Assembly (NCBI GenBank): GCA_902749685.1
Contig: CACVKW010000119.1
Span: 1 to 64,000 of the forward strand
From: Olavius sp. associated proteobacterium Delta 1
GTDB taxonomy: Bacteria > Desulfobacterota > Desulfobacteria > Desulfobacterales > JAFDCJ01
Direction: 5' to 3'
Length of the DNA stretch: 64,000 nt
Made by a program: the position numbers and the translations under genes. The notes under the pieces were generated by a model, which ran no database searches, had not been told where the DNA came from, and saw only the letters and a list, made by a program, of their open reading frames with translations. The first letter of the stretch is position 1. Each line of letters opens with the position of its first letter. Shown here piece after piece: positions 46,534-54,853 of the stretch.

Positions 46534-47886
46534 CTATAACTGTCTTTTGATAATCAAAGGTGTTTTTTGAGAAGATGGATCGATATAAAGATTTGTAACC
46601 TTTTTGCTTTTTATAGTTATGTTATTCCCCAGTATTTTACGGGATGATGCTTCAATTTGGTTATTCAAATCTAATTCATCAGCGCCTTTTTTAGCCACAT
46701 AGCAAATAGTAAATTCTTGCGGTGAAGTTTGTTTATATTGAAAACGGTGAATCCCTTCTATGCTCGAGTGCACATCCATAAGAAAAATGACTGGATAAGA
46801 TGAACCGTCAGAGGTATAAATAAAATCTGAAATGCGGCCTTCTATCTTTTTTATAGCCTGGGCACCCAAGTGGGAATGACAATACGGAACACTTGCCTCG
46901 AAAAGGGTATCTTCTATACCGGTGTATCGAATAAAGGGGGTTCCGTACTTGCGGAGATTGGTAATAATCGGCTTAAAGGTCATTTCTTCTCCTATAGACA
47001 CCGACTCTCCCTTCTCCAGAACAACGGCGAAGTTATTTACGTGCATCCCCTGGTGATAGGGACACTCCACAGCAATCATGCCGGCTTCCTCGGTGTTATA
47101 AATGTTAAATATGTCGCCTTCAGGGAAAATAGCCTTGATCTTTCTAATCAAAGCAGGGCTTTGGGTCTCTCCCCCTGTGGCAAACATCATTTTTCGAGGA
47201 CATTCACCACCTGCCTCCAGAAGGTAGTCGCAAAGACGCTCCAAAACACTTGGGTAGGTAACAACCAGATCAGGCTGCCCCTCCAATATTTTGCGGGCCA
47301 CTTCCGCCACATTATCTTCTGGATGGACCGAATGGTTTTTGTTGTATATAGAAAGATGCCATGAATAAGGAAAATTTATACTAGTTGTGGGATCAGTATT
47401 GAACAAGGCAAAAAAAACACGTCTTGTATCACTTAATCCCCACATATCAAGATAGATAAGAAACTGGGCAGCATTAAAAAGAAGCCCGTCAAGCGATTTA
47501 TAAAACTGAAGCGGCTGTCCCGAAGATCCCGAGGTGAATCTTGACACAAGTGGATACAAAAAGGATCCCCGTGGCTTTAAATCAGAAGGATCCGCCATTT
47601 TTAACATCTCTCTACTCACCAAGGGAATTTTATCCATATCTTTTAAGCTTCTAATATCGGCGGGCTTAAGGCCTTCCCTGAGGTAGAGCTTAGTGTAAAA
47701 GGGAACTCTTTCAAAGGCAAACTGGAAAAGGTGCCGAAAAATTCGGTCCCTCTCCCGGCGACGAAACTCTTCGTCACTAGTTTGCCAACGGTACAAATAT
47801 CGGTATCGGCGGCTTATCTGTCCGCTCCCAAAAAACAACATATACGCTGTATATAAGGCTTTTTTGGCACCTCTTATCCGATTCAT
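46534..47886 (-). CDS. CapK/PaaK-type adenylate-forming ligase
   Basis: 450 residues resembling phenylacetate-CoA ligase and the CapK group linked to cell-surface or secondary metabolites. The N-terminus RIFRHLFQFAFERVPFY is the typical four-helix start with the conserved VPFYT. The P-loop-like TSGSSGQPLQFYKS, the central FATGGETQSPALIRKI, INIYNTEEAG (A5 region) and PFIRYTGIED (A7/A8) follow. These enzymes activate a carboxylate with ATP; a carrier or CoA acceptor is not encoded next to it. It is the first gene of the leftward cassette with M28 peptidase and methyltransferase. Confidence 0.9.
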   Translation of the reverse strand: MNRIRGAKKALYTAYMLFFGSGQISRRYRYLYRWQTSDEEFRRRERDRIFRHLFQFAFERVPFYTKLYLREGLKPADIRSLKDMDKIPLVSREMLKMADPSDLKPRGSFLYPLVSRFTSGSSGQPLQFYKSLDGLLFNAAQFLIYLDMWGLSDTRRVFFALFNTDPTTSINFPYSWHLSIYNKNHSVHPEDNVAEVARKILEGQPDLVVTYPSVLERLCDYLLEAGGECPRKMMFATGGETQSPALIRKIKAIFPEGDIFNIYNTEEAGMIAVECPYHQGMHVNNFAVVLEKGESVSIGEEMTFKPIITNLRKYGTPFIRYTGIEDTLFEASVPYCHSHLGAQAIKKIEGRISDFIYTSDGSSYPVIFLMDVHSSIEGIHRFQYKQTSPQEFTICYVAKKGADELDLNNQIEASSRKILGNNITIKSKKVTNLYIDPSSQKTPLIIKRQL

Positions 47887-48227
47887 ATTTATAGCCTAAT
47901 CATACGCGATCTAATCGTCGAGTTTGTCGGCCCTCGGAAATGAACAGGATCAAAACATTGATCAATTATTTGCCCAGATCCCATAAATTTTTGTTAGCAG
48001 TGCTTTTTAACATTGCGCTAGTCTTGCCAGTTAATCCAAGTACTATAGTCAATGGTTTTCCAAATTAATCGTTGGTCCTGATCGAGAACCCGCATGAACT
48101 ATCTATTATAGTCGGCACAATAGAAAGGTTAGCCTGGAACGGCTTAGTACTGGGAGTATTCAAACAGCATATGGATATCGCAAGATCTTTTCGAGGTGAT
48201 AACCTTTGGCGTGGTTTTGAAACCACT
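47887..48227. other. Spacer between cassette and glycolate oxidase genes
   Basis: 341 bp, no supported gene. A plus-strand frame that begins at 48072 runs into the 3' end of the glcF-like gene, and its composition is not protein-like. Confidence 0.4.
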
Positions 48228-49469
48228 TCAAGCATTGACCACCTGGGATATGTGACAAACTTTGGTCTTCAACTCATGCCGGCGAACGCCGTATGACAGT
48301 TGAATCATGCAGGCCGGGCATGAGGTCACCAGCAAATCGGCGTCGGTTTTTTTGAGATTTTCCATTTTACGATCGAGCACTTTCTGGGACAGGTCATAAT
48401 GGGAGAGGGCATAGGAACCGGCTCCCCCGCAGCACCAATCCGCCTCGAGCATTTCCCGGTATTCAAGCCCCTCAATATTTTTGAGTATTTCTCTGGGCTC
48501 TTTTGTAAGCCCCTGGCCGCGTGAGGCGTGACAGGGATCATGGTAGGTGGCCACAAGCGGATTTTCAGCGGAGACGGAAACGGGCTCATTGGGCACGATC
48601 AGCTCCACCATGTCTTTAAAGCGGGCTGCAACCTTCCCCGCCTGCTGATGGCGACCGTCATCGATAAAAATTTCCGGATATTTCTTTAGAAATGAAGCAC
48701 AGCTGGAACAATCGGTAACGATGACATCAAAGTCATCAGATGCCAGGATATCCAGATTTTTACCGGCCAGTTTTTTAGCTGCATCTTTATCTCCATAGGA
48801 ATGGGCTGGCAAACCGCAGCAGCAGTTATTGAGAAGGGTAACCGATTTGGCCAATTTTTTCAAAAGCTGCAAAGTTGCTTCACCGGCGTCCTGCTGGATG
48901 ACATCCACACCACAGCCCACAAAATAGCCGACGCGCAGGGTCTCGCCGCTGCCCTCGTAAACGCCGGGTTTGAATCTATCGCGAAACGGCAGGGGCGGAA
49001 GTTTTTCAATGATCTCTTCGGCCCGGGAAAAATCGCGTCCGAATATTCGCAGCAGCCCTAACGCGCGGGCCATACTGGAAATTCCCGTGTTTTTGCCCAG
49101 TGCAACCGCGCGGGCCGCCAGGTGCAGCCGACGCGGATAAGGCAGTAGATAGTCAAACAGCATCTGGTGGATGGGCTTTCTATCAACCTTTTCAAGGTAT
49201 TCTGTTCGCGCCTTAACCACAAGGTCGGATGTGGGGACCGCTGGAAAGCAGTTGGCAGTGCAGGCCCCACAACCCAAACAATCATAAAGAGGCTCCTCGA
49301 GTTCTTTGTCCCAGTCCAGGCGCCCTTCAATGATGGCACGCAAAAGCGCCAATCGCCCGCGTGCGACACCGGATTCGTGACCGGTGGATCGAAATATCGG
49401 ACAGGCAACCTGACAGAAACCGCATTTATTGCACTGAGAAATCTCGTCGTAGTATTCAGAAATATCCAT
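48228..49469 (-). CDS. glcF: Glycolate oxidase iron-sulfur subunit (GlcF-like)
   Basis: 413 residues. Two 4Fe-4S ferredoxin motifs at the N-terminus, CNKCGFCQVACP and CLGCGACTANCFP, and two CCG (DUF224) domains, with NCCCGLPAH, CSSCASF, CHASRGQ, WCCGGAG and SCPACMIQL. This is the electron-transfer partner of the FAD subunits in GlcDEF-type oxidases, which oxidise glycolate or lactate and pass electrons on to the membrane pool or to a soluble carrier. AAGGA lies 5 bp before the ATG. It follows the GlcD-GlcE fusion at 95 bp, as expected for one complex. Confidence 0.9.
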   Translation of the reverse strand: MDISEYYDEISQCNKCGFCQVACPIFRSTGHESGVARGRLALLRAIIEGRLDWDKELEEPLYDCLGCGACTANCFPAVPTSDLVVKARTEYLEKVDRKPIHQMLFDYLLPYPRRLHLAARAVALGKNTGISSMARALGLLRIFGRDFSRAEEIIEKLPPLPFRDRFKPGVYEGSGETLRVGYFVGCGVDVIQQDAGEATLQLLKKLAKSVTLLNNCCCGLPAHSYGDKDAAKKLAGKNLDILASDDFDVIVTDCSSCASFLKKYPEIFIDDGRHQQAGKVAARFKDMVELIVPNEPVSVSAENPLVATYHDPCHASRGQGLTKEPREILKNIEGLEYREMLEADWCCGGAGSYALSHYDLSQKVLDRKMENLKKTDADLLVTSCPACMIQLSYGVRRHELKTKVCHISQVVNA

Positions 49470-49564
49470 ATCGTTCCTTTTGTAGCAAATTTCTTAAACT
49501 TTCAACTTTGAGCCTTCGGCTTTCTGCTGCTTGCGCTATGCTCCATGCCCTATGCGCTCTGCGC

Positions 49565-52150
49565 TTAGACTTTTCCGGGCAAACGTCCGGGCGCAAAGAT
49601 GCTATCCGGATCGAGCTCAGCCTTAATCCGGTGCATGATATTCCACGCGGCATTCGGCAGCCCAAACACATCGTTGTGTTTTTTAAATTCATCCGGGGCC
49701 TTTTCCAGTAAAACGTGACCATCATGGTTGCCGGCGAGATTGCTTATCCGGGACCATTGTTCATCGCTCAGCTCATCGATCCCGGCCAGAATACGGCCGC
49801 AGCCGAAGTCCAAAAATACCTTGGCAACCGACAACCCTTCATTGAGCGCTTTATTAAAACCTGCAACCCGGTTCAGCAGGAAATCTCCTCGCAGGATGAA
49901 GGATGACTGTGAAAGTGTGTTGTACACCTCACCGAATTTACCCTGGTGGACCGGATAGTCAGCTTGTTCGACCACTTTCAATTGCCCATCCTGCAGCATG
50001 GCACTGCACTTTTCGATTTGATAATCAACTGTCTGGGAAAACCCCTCAAAACCAATGATAAGATGCCAGCTTCTCTGGTCGGCCTCGGCTGCTGCCTGAT
50101 TATCCGGAACGCAGCACACAAAAACCGGCTGGCAGTTGGACTTTAGGACTTCAAGGGCAGTCGCCGCACACGCGTCCAGCGAACCTTCGGCGGCAATCGC
50201 GGCACAGCGCTCCGGCATCGTCGACACCCGCAAGGTGGCTTCCGTGATAAAGCCCAGTGTTCCGGCCGAACCGGTTAACAGACGGGTTACGTCGTAGCCG
50301 GCCACATTTTTAACGACCCGGCCGCCGGCGGTAATCAACAGGCCAAGGCTGTTAACGAATCGAAGACCCAGCAAAAGATCCCGCGGGGCGCCATATAGCA
50401 GGCGCTCCGGACCACAGGCGGCCAGCGCCACCATTCTTCCAATGGTGGAGTCATCTTTGAAAAAGGGCGGTCGAACCGGCAACCACTGGTTATGCGCCTG
50501 CAAGTGCTCCTGCAGGGCTTTAAAAGACAAACCGCAACCAACGGTGATTACCTGATTGGGCGGGTCATACTCAATGACCTCCGCCATGGATGAACTGTCC
50601 AGACAAATAGCGTGGGGATCAGGCAGATTGCCGAATTGGCTGTACGTTCCGTTTCCTGATGGAATGACTCCCTGTTTCTGAGCTATCGCGGTATTAATTT
50701 TTTTCATGATTCCGGCAGCTGATGCGCCATTGCCTGCAACGCGAAGGGTTTCTTGCGCTTCATCACCTTCCAGCGGATCTGGAAGGACTTTGCCGGGGTT
50801 AAGAACATTATCGGGGTCAAATGCCCGTTTTAGCCCGCGCTGCAGATTGAAATCGTCTTCCGAGAATACCATGCGCATGGCCTCTTTTTTCTCCACTCCG
50901 ATGCCGTGTTCGCCCGATATGGTTCCACCCAGATCAACACAGGCTTGCATGATTTCCCAGCCGGCTTTTTCGACCCGATGCAATTGATCTTTGTCCCTGG
51001 AATCAAAAAGCAGCAGCGGATGCAAATTACCGTCACCGGCATGAAAGACATTGCCATGCTCACAGCCGTATTTCTTTGTAATCTCTGCCACTTTCGCCAG
51101 AGCTTGCGGCAATTTTGTGCGGGGTACGGTGGCGTCATTGACCAGATAATTCGGTGCCAGGCGCGCCACGGCACCGAATGCGCCGCGTCTACCCTGCCAA
51201 AGCCGGTTGCGTTCCGCATCGTCTTTTGCTTCCTGAATATTACGGCAATTCGTTTGCATACAGATTTCCTGGATGCGCTGCGCCTGATCTTTAAGGCCTG
51301 CAATCGGTCCTTCCACTTCGATGATCAGAACGGCGGCGGCATCACGTGGATACCCGCAGGCATAGCTGTCCTCAACCGCTTTAATGATTGTGGCATCCAT
51401 CATTTCCAGCGTGTTGGGCAGGATACCGGCGGACATGATGCCGGATACGGATTTTGCCGCATCGGCAATCGTATCGTAGATGGCCAGCATGGTAATGACT
51501 TTTTCTGTTTGGGGTAGAATGCGTACGGTCACTTCGGTGACAATGCCCAGCGTGCCTTCGCTGCCGACCATGGCCCCGCGCAAATCCAGGCCTGGTGGAT
51601 CGAGGGCGGCACCGCCGGTACGCACAATTTCGCCGTCCGGCAGAATCATTTCCATTCCCAGGATATGGTTGGAGGTCACGCCGTATTTTAAACAACGGGG
51701 ACCCCCCGAATTTTCACCAAGATTCCCGCCGATGGTGGAAACTTTCTGGCTGGCGGGATCCGGCGCATAAAAATACCCCAGGGCCCCGGTGGCATCCTGC
51801 AGTTCGAGATTCGTCACCCCGGGCTGTACCACCGCATAGCGGCTCTCGGGATAAATTCCCAGAATACGGTTTAAACGTGAAAGACAGATAATCAATCCCT
51901 GATCGGCGACAATTGTACCGCCCGAAAGGTTGGTTCCAAACCCGCGCGGAACAAACGATATACCTTCCCGGCGTGCCGCCCGCACCGCCCGGGCCACCTC
52001 ATTGCCGTCTGCCGGAAAAACGACCACCCCGGGATTGCCCTTGGCCAATGAGGCATCATAGGAATATAATTCCGAAATGGTTCGAGAAGCCGAAACATTC
52101 TGCCGGCCGACAATGCCTTCCATTTCACGCTTAAAATTATCCGATATCAT
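49565..52150 (-). CDS. GlcD-GlcE fusion: two FAD-binding subunits of glycolate oxidase in one chain
   Basis: 861 residues, about twice the length of GlcD. Residues 1 to about 460 are a full GlcD: FAD-binding PRGFGTNLSGGTIV, GGNLGENSGGPRCLKYGVT, GTLGIVTEVTVRILP and the C-terminal FHAGDGNLHPLLLF and GEHGIGVEKKEAM. After a linker a second FAD-linked oxidase half starts (AICLDSSSMAEVIEYDPPNQ, FKDDSTIGRMVALAACGP, GGRVVKNVAGYDVTRLLTGS, GTLGFITEATLRV), the GlcE pattern. Subunits normally made separately are thus joined. AAGGTGA lies 6 bp before the ATG. It forms the oxidase with the following GlcF. Substrate by family: glycolate, D-lactate or other 2-hydroxy acids. Confidence 0.92.
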   Translation of the reverse strand: MISDNFKREMEGIVGRQNVSASRTISELYSYDASLAKGNPGVVVFPADGNEVARAVRAARREGISFVPRGFGTNLSGGTIVADQGLIICLSRLNRILGIYPESRYAVVQPGVTNLELQDATGALGYFYAPDPASQKVSTIGGNLGENSGGPRCLKYGVTSNHILGMEMILPDGEIVRTGGAALDPPGLDLRGAMVGSEGTLGIVTEVTVRILPQTEKVITMLAIYDTIADAAKSVSGIMSAGILPNTLEMMDATIIKAVEDSYACGYPRDAAAVLIIEVEGPIAGLKDQAQRIQEICMQTNCRNIQEAKDDAERNRLWQGRRGAFGAVARLAPNYLVNDATVPRTKLPQALAKVAEITKKYGCEHGNVFHAGDGNLHPLLLFDSRDKDQLHRVEKAGWEIMQACVDLGGTISGEHGIGVEKKEAMRMVFSEDDFNLQRGLKRAFDPDNVLNPGKVLPDPLEGDEAQETLRVAGNGASAAGIMKKINTAIAQKQGVIPSGNGTYSQFGNLPDPHAICLDSSSMAEVIEYDPPNQVITVGCGLSFKALQEHLQAHNQWLPVRPPFFKDDSTIGRMVALAACGPERLLYGAPRDLLLGLRFVNSLGLLITAGGRVVKNVAGYDVTRLLTGSAGTLGFITEATLRVSTMPERCAAIAAEGSLDACAATALEVLKSNCQPVFVCCVPDNQAAAEADQRSWHLIIGFEGFSQTVDYQIEKCSAMLQDGQLKVVEQADYPVHQGKFGEVYNTLSQSSFILRGDFLLNRVAGFNKALNEGLSVAKVFLDFGCGRILAGIDELSDEQWSRISNLAGNHDGHVLLEKAPDEFKKHNDVFGLPNAAWNIMHRIKAELDPDSIFAPGRLPGKV

Positions 52151-52182
52151 TTTATATCACCTTTTTATTGGCTGTTTGTGCC

Positions 52183-52199
52183 ATTATGATAATATTAAG
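52183..52199. promoter_or_regulatory. Candidate regulator-binding site upstream of the GlcDE gene
   Basis: ATTATGATAATATTAAG lies about 35 bp upstream of the glcDE start. Its core ATAATATTA recurs in the promoter region of the GntR gene (58838-58846) and, inverted, in the TRAP leader (60767-60775). See the corresponding finding. Confidence 0.3.
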
Positions 52200-52359
52200 C
52201 TATTACCACCGCCACGATAATTTTAAATTATAAAAATCTTAGGTTGAGCGATTTCCGAGGTTTATCCGCATTCATAAATTCGAAACGTTCAATTCTGGAG
52301 AGAATTAATGCCGACATAAGGCCAATTATTCGTTGGCATTCGAAATTTTTCCTTAAGGC

Positions 52360-53052
52360 TTATGGTTTTACCCACCGAGCCGCCAAAAATGCTCCCGTAC
52401 TCAAAATATTTTTTTGCCCTTCTTTTTCAATTTCAGGTGCAATGTCAGGATCATCTTCCTTTAGAAAATGAATGGCTGTTTTTATCACGCCATCTACCGG
52501 GGCCAACCTACGCATCTCGTCCGGTGACCTGAAAATCATTTTTTTAAACAGGTGATGACCCTTTTCAGCTTTTTGTTTTCTGCGGGTAGCCCAGGTACTC
52601 AAACTGATTAAAGTTGTCACCACGATGGTTCCGCCCTTTTTGGTCACGCGGAACAACTCCCTGACGGCACCACGCGCATCCTCCACGAACTCTAGGGCAG
52701 TCATTGAAACAGTTTTTTCAAAAACGCTATCTGCAAATGGCAGTGATATCATATTGCCGGCAATTGGATCAAAGGGATATCCTTTGGCCTTCTGCCCGGT
52801 ACGCATCAGCATCGGCCGCGAAATTTCCAGACCGACAATGCGGGGACCAAAAGATAGGATATCGATCGTGAAAACCCCGGTTCCGCAGCCAACATCCAGG
52901 ATCGTTTCACCCTGACAGGGCTGCAGTAGATCCAAAAGCAACTCACTTTCGTAACGCTTTACGAGTGCCCCGACAGGTGTTTGAAACCACTCATCATACC
53001 TATCAGGCCACTCGTCGAATAGTCTGTTTTGGGTATCTCGCCGATCCTGCAT
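52360..53052 (-). CDS. SAM-dependent methyltransferase (Methyltransf_11 type)
   Basis: 230 residues. SAM motifs: ILDVGCGTGVFTIDIL, IVGLEISRPMLMR, GNMISLPFADSVFEKTVSMT and ELFRVTKKGGTIVVTT. The N-terminal DEWPDRYDEWF start is usual for methyltransferase type 11 family members acting on small molecules. Substrate not known. It lies 17 bp downstream of the biotinyl protein gene on the same strand and so is a likely member of the long leftward operon. Confidence 0.9.
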   Translation of the reverse strand: MQDRRDTQNRLFDEWPDRYDEWFQTPVGALVKRYESELLLDLLQPCQGETILDVGCGTGVFTIDILSFGPRIVGLEISRPMLMRTGQKAKGYPFDPIAGNMISLPFADSVFEKTVSMTALEFVEDARGAVRELFRVTKKGGTIVVTTLISLSTWATRRKQKAEKGHHLFKKMIFRSPDEMRRLAPVDGVIKTAIHFLKEDDPDIAPEIEKEGQKNILSTGAFLAARWVKP

Positions 53053-53069
53053 CAGGATTGTACTTGTCT

Positions 53070-53282
53070 CTATTCCATTACCACCAGAACGGCATCTGCT
53101 TCCACGGTATCGCCCTGCTTACAATTCACCTCTTTAACCGTACCGGCATCGTCCGACACTATGGGCATTTCCATTTTCATGGCCTCGATGATAACAACTT
53201 CCTCACCCTCCTCAACCTTGTCACCCGGATTCACTAGTACATCAATAACCTTACCTCCCATAGGGGCTTTGACTTCACTCAC
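53070..53282 (-). CDS. Stand-alone biotinyl/lipoyl carrier protein
   Basis: 70 residues, a single biotinyl-lipoyl domain with the biotinylation motif EAMKM (K36) and the flanking hairpin halves APMGGKVIDVLVNPGD and AGTVKEVNCKQGD. The start is GTG with GGAGG 8 bp upstream. Such short carriers serve as biotin carboxyl carriers of acyl-CoA carboxylases or oxaloacetate/glutaconyl-CoA decarboxylases, whose carboxylase subunits are not present in this window. In the malyl-CoA context a pyruvate or acetyl-CoA carboxylation partner elsewhere is possible. Confidence 0.9.
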   Translation of the reverse strand: MSEVKAPMGGKVIDVLVNPGDKVEEGEEVVIIEAMKMEMPIVSDDAGTVKEVNCKQGDTVEADAVLVVME

Positions 53283-53351
53283 GATACTTACCTCCTTACG
53301 TTTAATTAATTTTAGTTGCGGTTTTTCGCGATAAACTTATCTTTTTTGCGG

Positions 53352-53639
53352 CTATTTCACCGCATTTCGTTTTGTCTGGATGGTGGCTTTTTTATCTCTG
53401 CGGTCATCCACCTTCAGGTCGATTGAAATTCTCTGGGCTCCCGCATCAAGATGGGCCTGATGTACTTTCTTAACGAGGGCGAACAATGCATCCAAATCCG
53501 GCACCTCGATGCAGGTTGACATCCCGCCGATCTCAAAATGATAACCGGACGCTTTGATTACCTCCATCCCCTTTTTAACATACTTACTTAGGCTGGTGCT
53601 GTCACCGATGGGGAATACCGATAGCTGCGCGAGAATCAT
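53352..53639 (-). CDS. MTH1187/YkoF-type thiamine-binding family protein
   Basis: 95 residues of the DUF77/MTH1187 family: the start MILAQLSVFPIG, then LSKYVKKGMEVIKASG and the conserved glutamate in CIEVPDLDALFALVKKVHQ, ending with RISIDLKVDDR. Family members have a ferredoxin-like fold and bind thiamine or its pieces. Its ATG overlaps the stop of the formyltransferase-like gene (ATGA), so the two are translationally coupled. Why it sits in this operon is not clear; thiamine diphosphate enzymes such as pyruvate:ferredoxin oxidoreductase could be the link. Confidence 0.85.
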   Translation of the reverse strand: MILAQLSVFPIGDSTSLSKYVKKGMEVIKASGYHFEIGGMSTCIEVPDLDALFALVKKVHQAHLDAGAQRISIDLKVDDRRDKKATIQTKRNAVK

Positions 53640-54553
53640 GTTTTCTCTCCAAACCTCATCCCCACCTTCAAATCCGTCTCCCTGGCAAATTCACCGGGGG
53701 TGATTTTGGCCCCCTTCTCACCCTTCATCTTGCCAACCTTTAAAGCCCCGCCATTAAGAGCCACAACCACCTCACCCTCACTAATGCTGATTACCTGCCC
53801 CGGCGCAATTTCTGGCGCGGCCGCAAGCAGCTCCGCTTTGTAAAATTTAACCTTCCGGCCGCCGAGCGTCGAGAATGCTCCCGGCTGCGGGTCGCAGCCC
53901 CGTATCAGGTTGTAAACATCCGGAGCCGGTTTCGACCAATCAATCCCGGCATACTTTTCATTGCAGGGCGGCTCATAGGTCGCCAGGGAATCATCCTGCT
54001 GGATTTTGGGCGCCTTGCCGGTTTTAATGAGTTCAACGGCTTCAACAATCGCATCAATGCCCATGGGAAAAAGACTGTTGAAGTAAAGGGACCCGGTCGT
54101 ATCATGGGGAGCAATATCTACTTCTTTCTGCAACAGTATGGCGCCGGTATCAATGCCTTTATCGGCCCAGAGGATGGTCAGTCCGGTGCGGGTATCGCCC
54201 TGGATAACCGCCCAGTTGATACCGCTGGATCCGCGGTGCCTGGGCAGCAGGGAAGGGTGATAGCAAATGGTGCCGATTAGCGGAATGTCCAGCAGACTCG
54301 CAGGGAGGATATCGGTTACAAAGGCTAGCACAACCAGGTCCGGTTTCAGGTCGAGGTATGCTTGGTGAACCACGGCATCCCGCATGTGGTCCGGCTGGAA
54401 GAGGGCGATGGATGAGCTTTCAGCCAAAGCCTTCATCGCTTCACCGCTCTTATCCTTGGGGCAAAAAACCCCGACGATGTCTTCGCCCTTTTGAATCAGA
54501 GCGTCCAATGTTTTCTCTCCGAAAGGACCCTGGCCGACCAGGATAATTCGCAT
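53636..54553 (-). CDS. Formyltransferase-fold protein, like the hydrolase domain of 10-formyl-THF dehydrogenase
   Basis: About 305 residues from the ATG at 54553 (GGGGG 6 bp upstream). The formyltransferase fold is clear: GQGPFGEKTLDALI at the N-terminus, CYHPSLLPRHRGSSGINWAV as the folate-binding/catalytic loop, then LTILWADKGIDTGAILLQKE, and a C-terminal OB-like domain (PGAFSTLGGRKVKFYKAELL). These phrases are closer to the N-terminal domain of formyltetrahydrofolate dehydrogenase (ALDH1L1), which splits 10-formyl-THF, than to methionyl-tRNA formyltransferase. The neighbours are a malyl-CoA lyase and CoA ligase, so a C1/folate role linked to glyoxylate is suggested. Homology is recalled from known sequences, not searched. 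Confidence 0.82.
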   Translation of the reverse strand: MRIILVGQGPFGEKTLDALIQKGEDIVGVFCPKDKSGEAMKALAESSSIALFQPDHMRDAVVHQAYLDLKPDLVVLAFVTDILPASLLDIPLIGTICYHPSLLPRHRGSSGINWAVIQGDTRTGLTILWADKGIDTGAILLQKEVDIAPHDTTGSLYFNSLFPMGIDAIVEAVELIKTGKAPKIQQDDSLATYEPPCNEKYAGIDWSKPAPDVYNLIRGCDPQPGAFSTLGGRKVKFYKAELLAAAPEIAPGQVISISEGEVVVALNGGALKVGKMKGEKGAKITPGEFARETDLKVGMRFGEKT

Positions 54554-54756
54554 CACTCACCCCCGGCAAAATTAAGGAGGCATAATGGTTATCGCATCCT
54601 TATGCCCCCTGTCTGATTGTTGTTAAATCGCTGAATTGTTCTTCGATAAAATTAAAGAAAACTTAGAGTTTTCAGTTGTTTAAATTCTACTGTTGTTTCC
54701 ATGACCAGCTGAAATGAATCACAAATAGAAAAACATAAAAAATGCGCAGCATTAAA

Positions 54757-54853
54757 TAAATAATCCGCCTGATGTTCGATCCAACGACTCTCTTCAGTTT
54801 TCAAACAACATTTTATAAACCTGGAATTGCTGTTTTGCAGGGCGGATTATTTA
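54757..54853. repeat. Short inverted-end element, copy B
   Basis: TAAATAATCCGCC (54757-54769) and GGCGGATTATTTA (54841-54853) are perfect 13-bp inverted ends of a 97-bp element. A hairpin CCTG/CAGG (54820-54823 with 54838-54841) precedes the right end, and ATGCGCAGCAT lies outside the left end (54741-54751), both as in copy A. The right end supplies the stop codon of the malyl-CoA-lyase-like gene. Confidence 0.75.

Noticed and set aside
48072..48296. 74-codon plus-strand frame at the end of the GlcF gene
   Set aside because: Overlaps the well-supported GlcF end and lacks a ribosome-binding site.
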